From: Tractidigestivibacter sp050946515
Lineage (GTDB): Bacteria; Actinomycetota; Coriobacteriia; Coriobacteriales; Atopobiaceae
DNA length: 64,000 nucleotides
Direction of reading: 5' to 3'
Assembly (NCBI RefSeq): GCF_050946515.1
Contig: NZ_JBMNUX010000002.1
Span: 62,001-126,000 of the forward strand
Shown here: piece after piece, positions 1 through 9,356 of the stretch
Position numbering within the stretch: position 1 is the stretch's first letter
Layout of the letters: each line of letters begins with the position of its first letter
The notes under the pieces: model-generated
Databases searched by the model: none
The model's input: only the letters and a program-made list of their open reading frames with translations
Told to the model about the DNA's origin: nothing
Made by a program: the position numbers and the translations under genes

Positions 1-1844
<1,844 letters not shown>

Positions 1845-1860
1845 ACTTTTCCTCTTATCT

Positions 1861-1882
1861 CCGCCTGCCCCATTGCAGGCGG
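1861..1882 (-). promoter_or_regulatory. perfect 8-bp hairpin in the pnp leader
   Basis: CCGCCTGC (1861-1868) and GCAGGCGG (1875-1882) form a perfect 8-bp stem with a 6-nt loop, 16 nt upstream of the pnp ATG and almost touching its Shine-Dalgarno. In enterobacteria a pnp-leader stem is the site of RNase III processing and PNPase autoregulation. A similar role here is inference from position only. Confidence 0.55.
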
Positions 1883-1942
1883 GCCGTCTTGCGGGATGCC
1901 CTCAGGCAGCCTCCCGCGGCGCCCTCGCTTGTCTTAGGCGCA

Positions 1943-1968
1943 CAACAGAAGGGCGCCCGCAGGCGCCC
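1943..1968 (-). terminator. rpsO-pnp intergenic attenuator/terminator hairpin
   Basis: GGGCGCC (1951-1957) pairs with GGCGCCC (1962-1968) around a 4-nt loop, 14 nt after the rpsO stop on the minus strand. It is followed by a weak T-containing tail (TTCTGTTG). It could be a partial terminator setting the rpsO:pnp ratio or an mRNA-stabilising end for rpsO. Confidence 0.55.
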
Positions 1969-1982
1969 CCCGTGAAACCTGG

Positions 1983-2261
1983 TTACTGGATGTTGTCGCG
2001 GATGCCGAGGCTCTTGATGAGGGAACGATACTCCTCGATGTCCTGAGCCTTGATGTAGGACAGCAGACGACGACGCTTGCCGACGAGCATCAGCAGGCCG
2101 CGACGAGAGTGGAAGTCCTTCGGGTGGGACTTCATGTGCTCGGTCAGGCCCTTGATGCGCTCGGTGAGCAGAGCAACCTGGACAGGAGCAGAGCCGGAAT
2201 CGTGCTCGTCCTTGCCATACTGCTTGATGAGCTCGGCCTTGCGTTCCTTGGTGACTGCCAT
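1983..2261 (-). CDS. rpsO: 30S ribosomal protein S15
   Basis: S15 binds the central domain of 16S rRNA early in 30S assembly. The protein is 92 aa, slightly above the usual 89, starting MAVTKERKAELIK and carrying the conserved HDSGSAPVQ and KDFHSRRGLL motifs. The frame stays open upstream, but the ATG at 2261 is preceded by AAAGGAG at ideal spacing and matches the family N-terminus. It is followed on the same strand by pnp. Confidence 0.97.
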   Translation of the reverse strand: MAVTKERKAELIKQYGKDEHDSGSAPVQVALLTERIKGLTEHMKSHPKDFHSRRGLLMLVGKRRRLLSYIKAQDIEEYRSLIKSLGIRDNIQ

Positions 2262-2348
2262 GAAAACTCCTTTCGCATAGATTCGCCCCGAACTGAGATG
2301 ACCGCCAGGCAGCCGGCAAGCCACTAAGTACGGGGTAATGACTGAACC

Positions 2349-2379
2349 AAAGTACCACACTTGAGCCGACCTTTGCCAA
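2349..2379 (-). promoter_or_regulatory. candidate rpsO promoter
   Basis: On the minus strand TTGGCA (2374-2379) and TACTTT (2349-2354) resemble -35 and -10 boxes with a long 19-nt spacer, about 90 nt upstream of the rpsO start. The segment is more AT-rich than its surroundings. The long spacer keeps this tentative. Confidence 0.3.
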
Positions 2380-2449
2380 TAACCCCGCGATTAACAGCAT
2401 CTTCGCGGCATTTTCACAGCTTGCGCCACGCATTTTCTAGATGGGTCTT

Positions 2450-2753
2450 GCCAGGTTGCGCGACCTCTGATGCCCACGCGATGGGAGCTGGCAGGTTGCG
2501 CGACCTCTGATGCCCACACGATGGGGACGTGCCAGGTTGCGCGACCTCTGATGCCCGCACGATGGGAGCTGCCAGGTTGCGCGACTTCTGATGCCCGTGC
2601 GATGGGGACGTGCCAGGTTGCGCGACTTCTGATGCTCGCCCCTGACAAGTTATGCGACTTCTGATGACGGTTTTGCCAACTTGTGCGACTTCTGATGCCC
2701 GACCTGACAAGTTATGCGACTTCTGATGCCGCAAAAGTCGCACAACTTGGCAG
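2450..2753. repeat. composite intergenic repeat array (locus I), 8 arms capped by a hairpin
   Basis: Eight imperfect copies of an arm of type GCCAGGTTGCGCGACTTC followed by TGATGC begin at about 2450, 2490, 2531, 2571, 2612, 2643, 2675 and 2705. The first five are 40-41 bp apart and carry a B palindrome between arms (CCCACACGATGGG type). The last three are 30-32 bp apart and lack it. The array ends in one inverted arm, so the last unit folds as a hairpin (2704-2753; 18 of 20 bp paired, 12-nt loop). It fills the space between the rpsO promoter region and the recO 3' end. No protein is credible here, and nothing recognisable lies in 2754-2848. Confidence 0.9.
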
Positions 2754-2848
2754 GGCGCTTCGCGTGAGGGCTGAAGCGCTGTGGCATAGGGTCGCGGCGG
2801 CTGAAGGCGGAAACTAGGGACCGTGACGCGCGCCAGACTCTACAGACT

Positions 2849-3595
2849 CTACACGGATAGGAGGAACTCGAAGGCGCGAAGGCGGGCGTCAAGGTGGGTG
2901 GCGCACCAGACGTGCGCCGTGCTGAGGAGCGACAGCGCGGTCTCGCTCGTGACGGCAGCCTCTTGCAGCTGGTCAAACGTCAGACCAATCAGAGCCGCAA
3001 CCCAGGCGAGCCACTCTTCGCTCACGGGCTCGGCGCCCTCGACTTCGCGGGCGCAGCTCTCGCAGAGCGCCCCTCCCGCCTGGACCGAGAACCACGTGGG
3101 GTGCGGGTCTCCGCAGGCGACGCAGGAGTCGAGCACCGGCCGCCACCCACCATGGGCGCAGACCTTGAAGGCGTACGCCGCGCAGGCAAGGTCGAGGTGC
3201 GCCTGGTCCGGAGCCTCCTCGAGCGCCCTCAGCGCGCGAGAAAGCAGCGGGTACAAAAACGGGTCTGGCGCGTCCTGGAAACAGGTCGTCCGCGCAAGCT
3301 CAAGCACGCACTCCCCCGCAGTAAAGCGCAGGTAGTCGCCCCGAAGGTTGGCATGAGGCTCCAGGAGCGACGCCTCGGAGACAACGTCGAGGTTCCTTCC
3401 CCGGGCAATCAAGAAGTCAGTCTCAGAGAAGAGCTCGCAGCGCGCGGCCAGGCGCCCGCCGGGCTTGCGGGCACCCTTCGCTACGGCGCGAACCTGGCAT
3501 CCATCTGCAGCCAGCATCGTGAGGATCAAGTCCTGCTCGCCGAGCTTGGTCTTTTGGAGGACGATCGCCTTCGTCCGATAGGTGCGGGAAGCCAA
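2849..3595 (-). CDS. recO: DNA repair protein RecO
   Basis: RecO loads RecA onto SSB-coated DNA together with RecR in the RecF pathway. The 248-aa product has the N-terminal OB fold (residues 1-80, TKAIVLQKTKLGEQDLI) and a C-terminal helical domain. A four-cysteine zinc site is seen at C158, C161, C178 and C181. It follows era with a 9-nt gap, as in the common era-recO pair. Confidence 0.95.
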   Translation of the reverse strand: MASRTYRTKAIVLQKTKLGEQDLILTMLAADGCQVRAVAKGARKPGGRLAARCELFSETDFLIARGRNLDVVSEASLLEPHANLRGDYLRFTAGECVLELARTTCFQDAPDPFLYPLLSRALRALEEAPDQAHLDLACAAYAFKVCAHGGWRPVLDSCVACGDPHPTWFSVQAGGALCESCAREVEGAEPVSEEWLAWVAALIGLTFDQLQEAAVTSETALSLLSTAHVWCATHLDARLRAFEFLLSV

Positions 3596-3604
3596 CGCGT
3601 TCGC

Positions 3605-4540
3605 CTACTCGTCGGCGCTATAGCCCAGGCGGCGAATCTCGTTGGCGTCGCGGCGCCACTGTGGCTGGACCCTCACCGTCAGGTCAAGGTACACCTTGCA
3701 CCCAAGAAGCCTCTCGACGTCGCGGCGCGCCTCGATGCCGACCTTCTTGATCATCGAGCCGCCCTTGCCGACGATGATGCCCTTCTGCCCCTCGCGCTCA
3801 ACGAGAACCGTGCAGGTAACGGACGCGTGACCGTCTTTGGCGTACTCGATGTCATCGCAGATGACACCAACCGAGTGCGGGACCTCCTGCCTCAAGTTCA
3901 GGAAGAGCTTCTCGCGGACGAACTCCGCGACAAGGTCCTCGGGCGTGGCGTCAGTGGTCATGTCGTCCGGGAACCACTTGGGCCCTTCGGGCAGGTGCTC
4001 CGACACGAGGTCGACGAAGGCGTCGACGTTGAAGTTCTCGCGAGCGGAGACGACAAGCTCGTCGTCAAAGTCCGCAAGCTTTCGCGCCGCCTCGAGCTGC
4101 TTGTTTATCTGCTCGGGGTTCGCCTTGTCGGCCTTTGTAATCACGAGCAGCTTGTAGGGGGCCTCGGAGCCGGCCACGTGGCGGCCTACCCACTCGTCGC
4201 CCGTGCCGACCGGCTTTGTCGCGTCAATCAGCATGGCGACGGCGTCGGCGTCGGCAAGCTCCGCGAGCGCAGCCTTGTTGAGCTCCTTGCCGAGGCTGTC
4301 CTTCGGCTTGTGAAGGCCCGGCGTGTCGATGATGACAAGCTGCGAGGAGGGCGTGTTCACCACCGCACGGAGCCTCTTGCGCGTGGTTTGCGCAACGGGG
4401 CTGGTGATGGCCACCTTCTCTCCCATGCAAGCGTTGAGCAGCGTTGACTTGCCCACGTTCGGACGACCGACAAGCGCGACGAAGCCGCTCTTGAACGGCT
4501 GCCCTCCTCCCCCAGAAATGTCACTACTCCTGTTGCCCAT
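3605..4540 (-). CDS. era: GTPase Era
   Basis: Era is a GTPase that binds the 3' end of 16S rRNA and checks 30S maturation. G1 is GRPNVGKS at residues 25-32, G3 DTPGLHKP near 75 and G4 TKAD. The KH domain has GIIVGKGGSMIKK. The ATG at 4540 is chosen because GGAGG lies 5 nt upstream; the in-frame ATG at 4552 contains that site and the frame further upstream is not conserved. The product is 311 aa, normal size. It sits in the run phoH-ybeY-dgkA-era-recO. Confidence 0.95.
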   Translation of the reverse strand: MGNRSSDISGGGGQPFKSGFVALVGRPNVGKSTLLNACMGEKVAITSPVAQTTRKRLRAVVNTPSSQLVIIDTPGLHKPKDSLGKELNKAALAELADADAVAMLIDATKPVGTGDEWVGRHVAGSEAPYKLLVITKADKANPEQINKQLEAARKLADFDDELVVSARENFNVDAFVDLVSEHLPEGPKWFPDDMTTDATPEDLVAEFVREKLFLNLRQEVPHSVGVICDDIEYAKDGHASVTCTVLVEREGQKGIIVGKGGSMIKKVGIEARRDVERLLGCKVYLDLTVRVQPQWRRDANEIRRLGYSADE

Positions 4541-4636
4541 GAAATCCTCCATCAAGCTATTCCGCAAGGCGACCCGCGATGCTCGTCCGCGGCGCTCTCG
4601 CCAAGCGGCCAAAGCCTTGCGCCCGCGACATACGCG

Positions 4637-5011
4637 CTAGAAAAAGATGGCGTTCGCAAAGACGATGACGCCCACGATTCCCACGAGGACGGAAAGCACC
4701 CAGACCGCCGCTGCCGCAATGTCCTTGGCGCGGCCGGCGAGCGGGTGGAACTCGGGAGACACGAGGTCGATCGTCGTCTCGACGGCGGTGTTAAGAAGCT
4801 CCGCAGAGATTACGACGCCGCAGCAAACCAGGACAATCGCCCAGCTCAGCGGGTCAAGACCCACAATGAAGCCCAGCACGATCGCGCCGACGCCGGCGGC
4901 AAGCATCACCTTGATGTTGCGCTCGGTGTGCACCGCCGTCCGAAAGCCCTGGATTGCAAAGAGGAAGCTCTTCTTGAACGAGGGATGGTCGCTGTTAGAT
5001 CCTGGGATCAT
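4637..5011 (-). CDS. dgkA: diacylglycerol/undecaprenol kinase family protein
   Basis: This small integral membrane kinase (124 aa) phosphorylates undecaprenol in Gram-positives or diacylglycerol in enterobacteria. The family signature is seen as ISAELLNTAVETTIDL, with three hydrophobic helices and an amphipathic N-terminus (FKKSFLFAIQGFRTAVHTERN). Its ATG overlaps the ybeY stop by 4 nt, so translation is probably coupled. In a high-GC Gram-positive the undecaprenol-recycling role is more likely; this is inference. Confidence 0.9.
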   Translation of the reverse strand: MIPGSNSDHPSFKKSFLFAIQGFRTAVHTERNIKVMLAAGVGAIVLGFIVGLDPLSWAIVLVCCGVVISAELLNTAVETTIDLVSPEFHPLAGRAKDIAAAAVWVLSVLVGIVGVIVFANAIFF

Positions 5012-5520
5012 TGGTCATCCACCCCCTGGCGATGGCGCGTGAGCGTGTGCGTGCGCGGGGCCCCGTCATGCGGCATGAGCGCGAGAAGCTCGTCCTCGCG
5101 AGCCTCCATGACCTGGGCCTCTGCGTCCTCAAGGTGGTCATAGCCCAGAAGGTGAAGGCATCCGTGCACCAGAAGCAGGCGAAACTCATCGGCCGCCGTG
5201 GTGCCAAAGCCCTCCGCCTGGCGAGAGATATAAGCCGGCGCCAGTACGATGTCTCCCAGCTCGCAGGGCTCTCCCGGAGCAAGGTCGGGGTCATCTGGAC
5301 GCTCGCACTCGAGCGAGACGACGTCGGTCGGGCGGTCGACGCCGCGCCACTCAAGGTTCAGCTCGTGGATGCGCTCGTCGCTCACAAGCGAGACGGACAC
5401 GAGGCAAGGACGCTCGACGCCCTCCTCTGCCAGCACGCGGTCGAGGTCTGAGCAAATTTCATCCTCGCTGACAGGCGAGACGACACCCTCCTCGCACGAG
5501 AGGTCATACTCGTTTGCCAT
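5008..5520 (-). CDS. ybeY: endoribonuclease YbeY (rRNA maturation factor)
   Basis: YbeY is a zinc-dependent RNase for 16S rRNA 3' maturation and ribosome quality control. The metal motif HGCLHLLGYDH is present (H119, H123, H129). The ATG at 5520 has GGAGG 6 nt upstream and lies inside the 3' end of phoH, a 17-nt overlap. The product is 170 aa. The pairing with phoH and era is the widespread arrangement. Confidence 0.95.
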   Translation of the reverse strand: MANEYDLSCEEGVVSPVSEDEICSDLDRVLAEEGVERPCLVSVSLVSDERIHELNLEWRGVDRPTDVVSLECERPDDPDLAPGEPCELGDIVLAPAYISRQAEGFGTTAADEFRLLLVHGCLHLLGYDHLEDAEAQVMEAREDELLALMPHDGAPRTHTLTRHRQGVDDQ

Positions 5521-6484
5521 TCTCGGCCTCCTCTGTCTTCTTCTCCATGCGCTCGTAGGCATCCACGATGCGCGCGACAAGCGAGTGCCGCACGATGTCG
5601 TTTCTGTCAAGGTCGACAAAGGAGATGCCGTCGATGCCCTTTAGGACCTCGCGCGCCTGCCCGAGCCCGCTCTTCCCGAGAAGGTCGCGCTGCGAGGGGT
5701 CGCCTGTGACGACGAACTTGGACGAGAAGCCCAGGCGCGTAAGAAACATCTTCATCTGCTCAGGCGTGGTGTTTTGCGCCTCGTCCAAGATCACGAAGGC
5801 GTCGTTGAAGGTGCGCCCGCGCATGAAGGCGAGCGGAGCAATCTCGATGATGCCCTGCTCGATGTAGGCGTTGCAACGTTCCATGTCAGTCATGTCGAAG
5901 AGCGCGTCGTAAAGCGGGCGCACATAAGGATCAAGCTTTTCCTGAAGCGTGCCGGGAAGGTATCCCAGCGACTCCCCAGCCTCGACGACGGGGCGCGTCA
6001 GCACGATGCGGCCGACCTCGCGGCGCTTGAGCGCGGCAACGGCCATCGCCATGGCAAGGTAGGTCTTGCCAGTGCCGGCTGGTCCCACGCCGAAGGTGAT
6101 CGTATTGTTGCGAATGGAATCGACGTAGCGCTTCTGGCCTGCGGTCTTGGGTCGCACTGCGCGCCCTCGGAAGGTCAGGAGGATGTCGTCGGAGAAGTTG
6201 GGCGCCGCCTCGGCTCCGTTCATGACCTGCCCGACAAGAAGGTCCACGTCCTCGACCGTTGGAGTCTCGCCGACCTCGACAAGGCGAATCAGGCGCGAGA
6301 AGACAGACGTCACGTTGTCGACGTCCTCCGAGCTGCCCTCGATGGTCACCTGGTTGCCCCGAACGGCTACCATGACCTGGCTGAAAGCGCTCTCGACGCG
6401 TCTGAGCAGCGAGTCAGCGGGCCCCATGAGGACCGTCGGGTCAACAGAGTCGGGAATGGTCAAGCGAACGCGAGTTGGGTCCAT
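5504..6484 (-). CDS. phoH: PhoH family ATPase (YbeZ type)
   Basis: This is a cytoplasmic P-loop ATPase of the PhoH family, functionally linked to YbeY and RNA metabolism. Walker A is GPAGTGKT at residues 134-141 and Walker B lies in VILDEAQN near 230. The N-terminal 100 residues form the KH-like domain typical of the YbeZ type. The product is 326 aa. The ATG at 6484 has GGAGGAG just upstream. It overlaps ybeY at its 3' end. Confidence 0.95.
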   Translation of the reverse strand: MDPTRVRLTIPDSVDPTVLMGPADSLLRRVESAFSQVMVAVRGNQVTIEGSSEDVDNVTSVFSRLIRLVEVGETPTVEDVDLLVGQVMNGAEAAPNFSDDILLTFRGRAVRPKTAGQKRYVDSIRNNTITFGVGPAGTGKTYLAMAMAVAALKRREVGRIVLTRPVVEAGESLGYLPGTLQEKLDPYVRPLYDALFDMTDMERCNAYIEQGIIEIAPLAFMRGRTFNDAFVILDEAQNTTPEQMKMFLTRLGFSSKFVVTGDPSQRDLLGKSGLGQAREVLKGIDGISFVDLDRNDIVRHSLVARIVDAYERMEKKTEEAENGKRV

Positions 6485-6502
6485 GCTCCTCCATCATGCC
6501 GG

Positions 6503-6546
6503 GAGGCCGCCCCTGGCGCGGCCTCATGTGCGTGTTGGAAATTCTA
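6503..6546 (-). promoter_or_regulatory. phoH promoter -10 and 5'UTR hairpin
   Basis: On the minus strand TAGAAT (6541-6546) is a good -10 box; no strong -35 is visible. Between it and the gene, GAGGCCGC (6503-6510) and GCGGCCTC (6518-6525) form a perfect 8-bp stem with a 7-nt loop, 18 nt before the start codon. The hairpin has no T tail, so it is more likely a 5'UTR structure than a terminator of mtaB. Confidence 0.45.
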
Positions 6547-6597
6547 CCACCATGGCATGTGGGCTAACCGACGGCCCAACCAGCACGCCAAGAGAGC

Positions 6598-7911
6598 CTA
6601 CAAGACAGAGGCCACCAGAGTGTCTCCGTCGCGAACTCCCGTCACGCGAACGCGGACAAGCTCGCCGGGCTTCGCCTGCTCTGCCCGCCCGCCCGCAAGC
6701 GCCACGTCGTAAAGGCCGCCCGACACTCCCGACGCCGCAGCCTGCACGAGCACAAGATCTTCTTTGCCCACGCGCCTCTGGGCCTCGGCTGCGCGCATCT
6801 CCTTGGCAAGGGCGCGGACGCGCGCGCTTCTCGCCGCCATCACGCGAGGGTCAACTTGGTTAGGAGCCGTCGCCGCAGGGGTTCCGGGGCGCCTGGAGTA
6901 GCGAAAGACGTGCATGCGCGAGAAGCCCGCCTCCTTGCAAAGCGAGAGGCTCTCCTCGAACTCCTGGTCGGTCTCGCCAGGAAATCCCACGATGAGGTCA
7001 GTGCCGAGCGACACGTCAGGAAGCGCCGAGCGCGTGCGGCGGATAACGTCCATGTAGTCGTCGGCGTCATAGGCTCGCCCCATGCGAGAGAGCGTGGAGG
7101 AACAGCCAGACTGCAGGCAGATATGCAAGAAAGGCGCGACACGGCCGCGCGATGCAGCCATCACCGAGAGCAAATCGTCCGTGACGTCAGGCGGCTCGAT
7201 AGAGGACAGGCGGATGCGGCCCACGTCTGTGGTCGAGAGCAGCCAGTCGAGAAGCCCGCCCAGCCTGACCGCCGTCCCATCGGGAAGCGTCCCCTCGTAG
7301 CAGCCCAGGTTGATGCCCGTGAGCACCACCTCGCGGGCGCCGCGGGAAAGCGACTCGAGCACGAGCTCGCGCACCCGAGCGGCATCCACGGAGCGACCGG
7401 CGCCGCGCGCCTTCCACACGATGCAATAGGTGCAGCGATTGTCGCAGCCGTCCTGAATCTTGATTCCGGGACGCGTGCGACCGGTGGGCGTAGGCATGGA
7501 GGCAGAGACCGGAACGGCCCTCGAGGGGGCGGCGGATACGGCGTCGAAGCTGCCCTCGCGGCTTTCGAGAGCCTTGACCAACACGTCGGCAAGGCGATCC
7601 TTGTCGCGCTCTACCAGCACGTTTTTTGCAAGAGACGAGAATTCGCCGGCAAACAGGCTCGCCGCGCACCCCGTGGCGACAACGACGGGCTCCCCCGAGA
7701 GAGACGCCGCGTGCCGAATGGCCTTTCTTGCCTTGGCCTCGGCCTCGGCGGTGACCGCGCAGGTATTCACCACGATCGCATCGGCCCCATCGGCCTCGCT
7801 GACGATCTGCGCGCCGGCAGCGACGAGCTGGTCGGCAATGCGGTCGCTCTCAACGCGGTTTACACGGCATCCCAGGCTGACGATTGCCACACGGGCACCA
7901 CTGACGCTCAC
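6598..7911 (-). CDS. mtaB: tRNA t6A37 methylthiotransferase MtaB
   Basis: This radical-SAM methylthiotransferase converts t6A to ms2t6A at position 37 of ANN-decoding tRNAs. The UPF0004 domain has C15, C51 and C82 for the auxiliary cluster; the radical-SAM motif is C156, C160, C163 (CDNRCTYC). A TRAM domain closes the protein. It is 437 aa, standard length. Its start overlaps the dnaJ stop by 4 nt (ATGA), suggesting coupled translation. The N-terminal SLGCRVNRVES favours MtaB over MiaB or RimO. Confidence 0.93.
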   Translation of the reverse strand: MSVSGARVAIVSLGCRVNRVESDRIADQLVAAGAQIVSEADGADAIVVNTCAVTAEAEAKARKAIRHAASLSGEPVVVATGCAASLFAGEFSSLAKNVLVERDKDRLADVLVKALESREGSFDAVSAAPSRAVPVSASMPTPTGRTRPGIKIQDGCDNRCTYCIVWKARGAGRSVDAARVRELVLESLSRGAREVVLTGINLGCYEGTLPDGTAVRLGGLLDWLLSTTDVGRIRLSSIEPPDVTDDLLSVMAASRGRVAPFLHICLQSGCSSTLSRMGRAYDADDYMDVIRRTRSALPDVSLGTDLIVGFPGETDQEFEESLSLCKEAGFSRMHVFRYSRRPGTPAATAPNQVDPRVMAARSARVRALAKEMRAAEAQRRVGKEDLVLVQAAASGVSGGLYDVALAGGRAEQAKPGELVRVRVTGVRDGDTLVASVL

Positions 7912-9176
7912 CTGCCAGATCCTTTGCGCTGGCGAGAGGAGCGACCCCTGTCAGACTTGCCCCTTTCGCTCTTGAACGGGTTCTTGGGCGCGCGCCACTT
8001 CTCCTCTTCGGCGAAGTGCTCGGCAGCAGCGTCCTTGCCGCTAGACTCCCCGTTCTCCTCCTCTTCTTCCTCGCTAGGCTCGTCAAGCTTTCGGTCTGCG
8101 ACGAGGCTCGCGACGTCGAGGAGCTGCGCCTTTGTGAGGTCTGTGGGAACGACGATCTGCACGACGCAGACGAGCTTGCCGCGGGCAATCATGCCGGAGC
8201 GCGGCATGCCGCGACGCTCAACGGAGATCTGGTCGCCGTTCTGGGAGCCAGCGGGAATCTCGACGCGGACGCGCTCGCCCTTCATGATGCCGTCGATCGT
8301 GACTGACGTGCCCACGATTGCCTCGAGCGCGTCGACCTTGACCGTCGTATAGAGGTCGTCGCCCTGGCGCTCAAAGCGCTCGTCGGCCTCGACTTCGATG
8401 CTCACCACGAGGTCGCCAGAACGGTCGCCCCGAACGCCGGCCTCTCCCATGTTCTCGACCGTGATGGTCTGACCGGAGTGCACGCCTGCGGGGATCTTGA
8501 TCTCGACCTTCTCGCGAGAGGGAGCGCGGCCTTGGCCTTGGCAGGTGGGGCAGGGATTGTCGATGACCTTGCCCGAGCCATGGCAGACGGGGCAGGTGGT
8601 CTGGCTCTGCATCTGGCCGAAGATCGTGCGCTGCACCTGCACGACGCGGCCGGTGCCGTGGCAGCGATCGCAGGTGCGCTCGTGGCCGCCTTCGGCCAAG
8701 CCGGTGCCGTTGCAGTCGTCGCAGGGCGCCAGGCGCTCGTAGGCGATGGTCTTGGTGCAGCCTGCGGCCGCCTCGGCCAGCGTGATGCTCAGGCGCACGC
8801 CCATGTCGCGCCCGCGCGTGCGCGTCTGGTGTCCCATGCCACTGGCGCCGCCGCCAAAGAAAGAGTCGAAGATGTCGTCTATGCCGAAGCCAGTCCCATT
8901 GAAGATGTCTGACATGTCGACGTAGTCAGAGCCGAAGCCGGCAGGACCGTTCTCGTCGCCATAGCGATCGTAGTTCGCGCGCGCCTTCTCGTCGGAGAGC
9001 ACGGTGTAGGCCTGGTTTACCTCCTTGAACTTCTCCTCGGCGTCAGGATCGTCCGAAACGTCTGGGTGAAGCTTGCGCGCCTTCTCGAGAAACGCCCGCT
9101 TAATCGTCTTGGCGTCGGCGTCGCGAGGAACGCCCAGCACCTCGTAGTAGTCCTTTTTCGCTTCCACTCTCACCAA
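7908..9176 (-). CDS. dnaJ: chaperone DnaJ
   Basis: DnaJ is the DnaK co-chaperone (Hsp40). The J domain carries HPD at residues 37-39. A glycine/phenylalanine-rich linker follows, then four CxxCxGxG zinc motifs (CDDCNGTG, CDRCHGTG, CPVCHGSG, CPTCQGQG) and the substrate-binding C-terminal domains. A charged tail of about 60 residues rich in E, K and R is extra. The 422-aa product is slightly longer than usual because of that tail. No CIRCE or HAIR operator is visible upstream. Confidence 0.95.
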   Translation of the reverse strand: MVRVEAKKDYYEVLGVPRDADAKTIKRAFLEKARKLHPDVSDDPDAEEKFKEVNQAYTVLSDEKARANYDRYGDENGPAGFGSDYVDMSDIFNGTGFGIDDIFDSFFGGGASGMGHQTRTRGRDMGVRLSITLAEAAAGCTKTIAYERLAPCDDCNGTGLAEGGHERTCDRCHGTGRVVQVQRTIFGQMQSQTTCPVCHGSGKVIDNPCPTCQGQGRAPSREKVEIKIPAGVHSGQTITVENMGEAGVRGDRSGDLVVSIEVEADERFERQGDDLYTTVKVDALEAIVGTSVTIDGIMKGERVRVEIPAGSQNGDQISVERRGMPRSGMIARGKLVCVVQIVVPTDLTKAQLLDVASLVADRKLDEPSEEEEEENGESSGKDAAAEHFAEEEKWRAPKNPFKSERGKSDRGRSSRQRKGSGR

Positions 9177-9283
9177 ACTCCCACAACCACAAGACGCCTC
9201 GCAGATGTGGGGCGCCGCTCAAGTCCAAAAAACAATGGGCGCAGGCCGTATAATCCCACGTCCAACAGCTCACTTTACCCAAA

Positions 9284-9321
9284 GATGGCGCGCATCTTTC
9301 GTCTGCGCGCCATCCTTTTTT
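9284..9321. terminator. strong 11-bp hairpin between dnaJ-like gene and dnaJ
   Basis: GATGGCGCGCA (9284-9294) pairs perfectly with TGCGCGCCATC (9304-9314). On the plus strand it is followed by CTTTTTT; on the minus strand, the direction of both flanking genes, only by CTTTGG. It most likely ends the upstream dnaJ-like transcript and could act in both directions. Confidence 0.75.
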
Positions 9322-9356
9322 GGAAAGCATTCAGTGTAAGGCTGCCTGCGGCCTTG

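Noticed and set aside
2391..2743. Two minus-strand open frames across the locus I repeats giving proteins of ASEVAQPG/IRSRATW repeats
   Set aside because: The frames are open only because the repeat unit lacks stop codons in these phases; units of 40, 41 and 31 bp would shift frame, there is no ribosome site, and the same repeats elsewhere are not coding.
2450..2753. CRISPR array
   Set aside because: Repeats are imperfect, spacers are themselves repeated (B motif) rather than unique, the period changes, and no cas genes are present in the window.
9177..9283. CIRCE or HAIR heat-shock operator upstream of dnaJ
   Set aside because: Neither the TTAGCACTC/GAGTGCTAA nor the CTTGAGT/ACTCAAG inverted repeat is present; only a single TTGAG half-match occurs.
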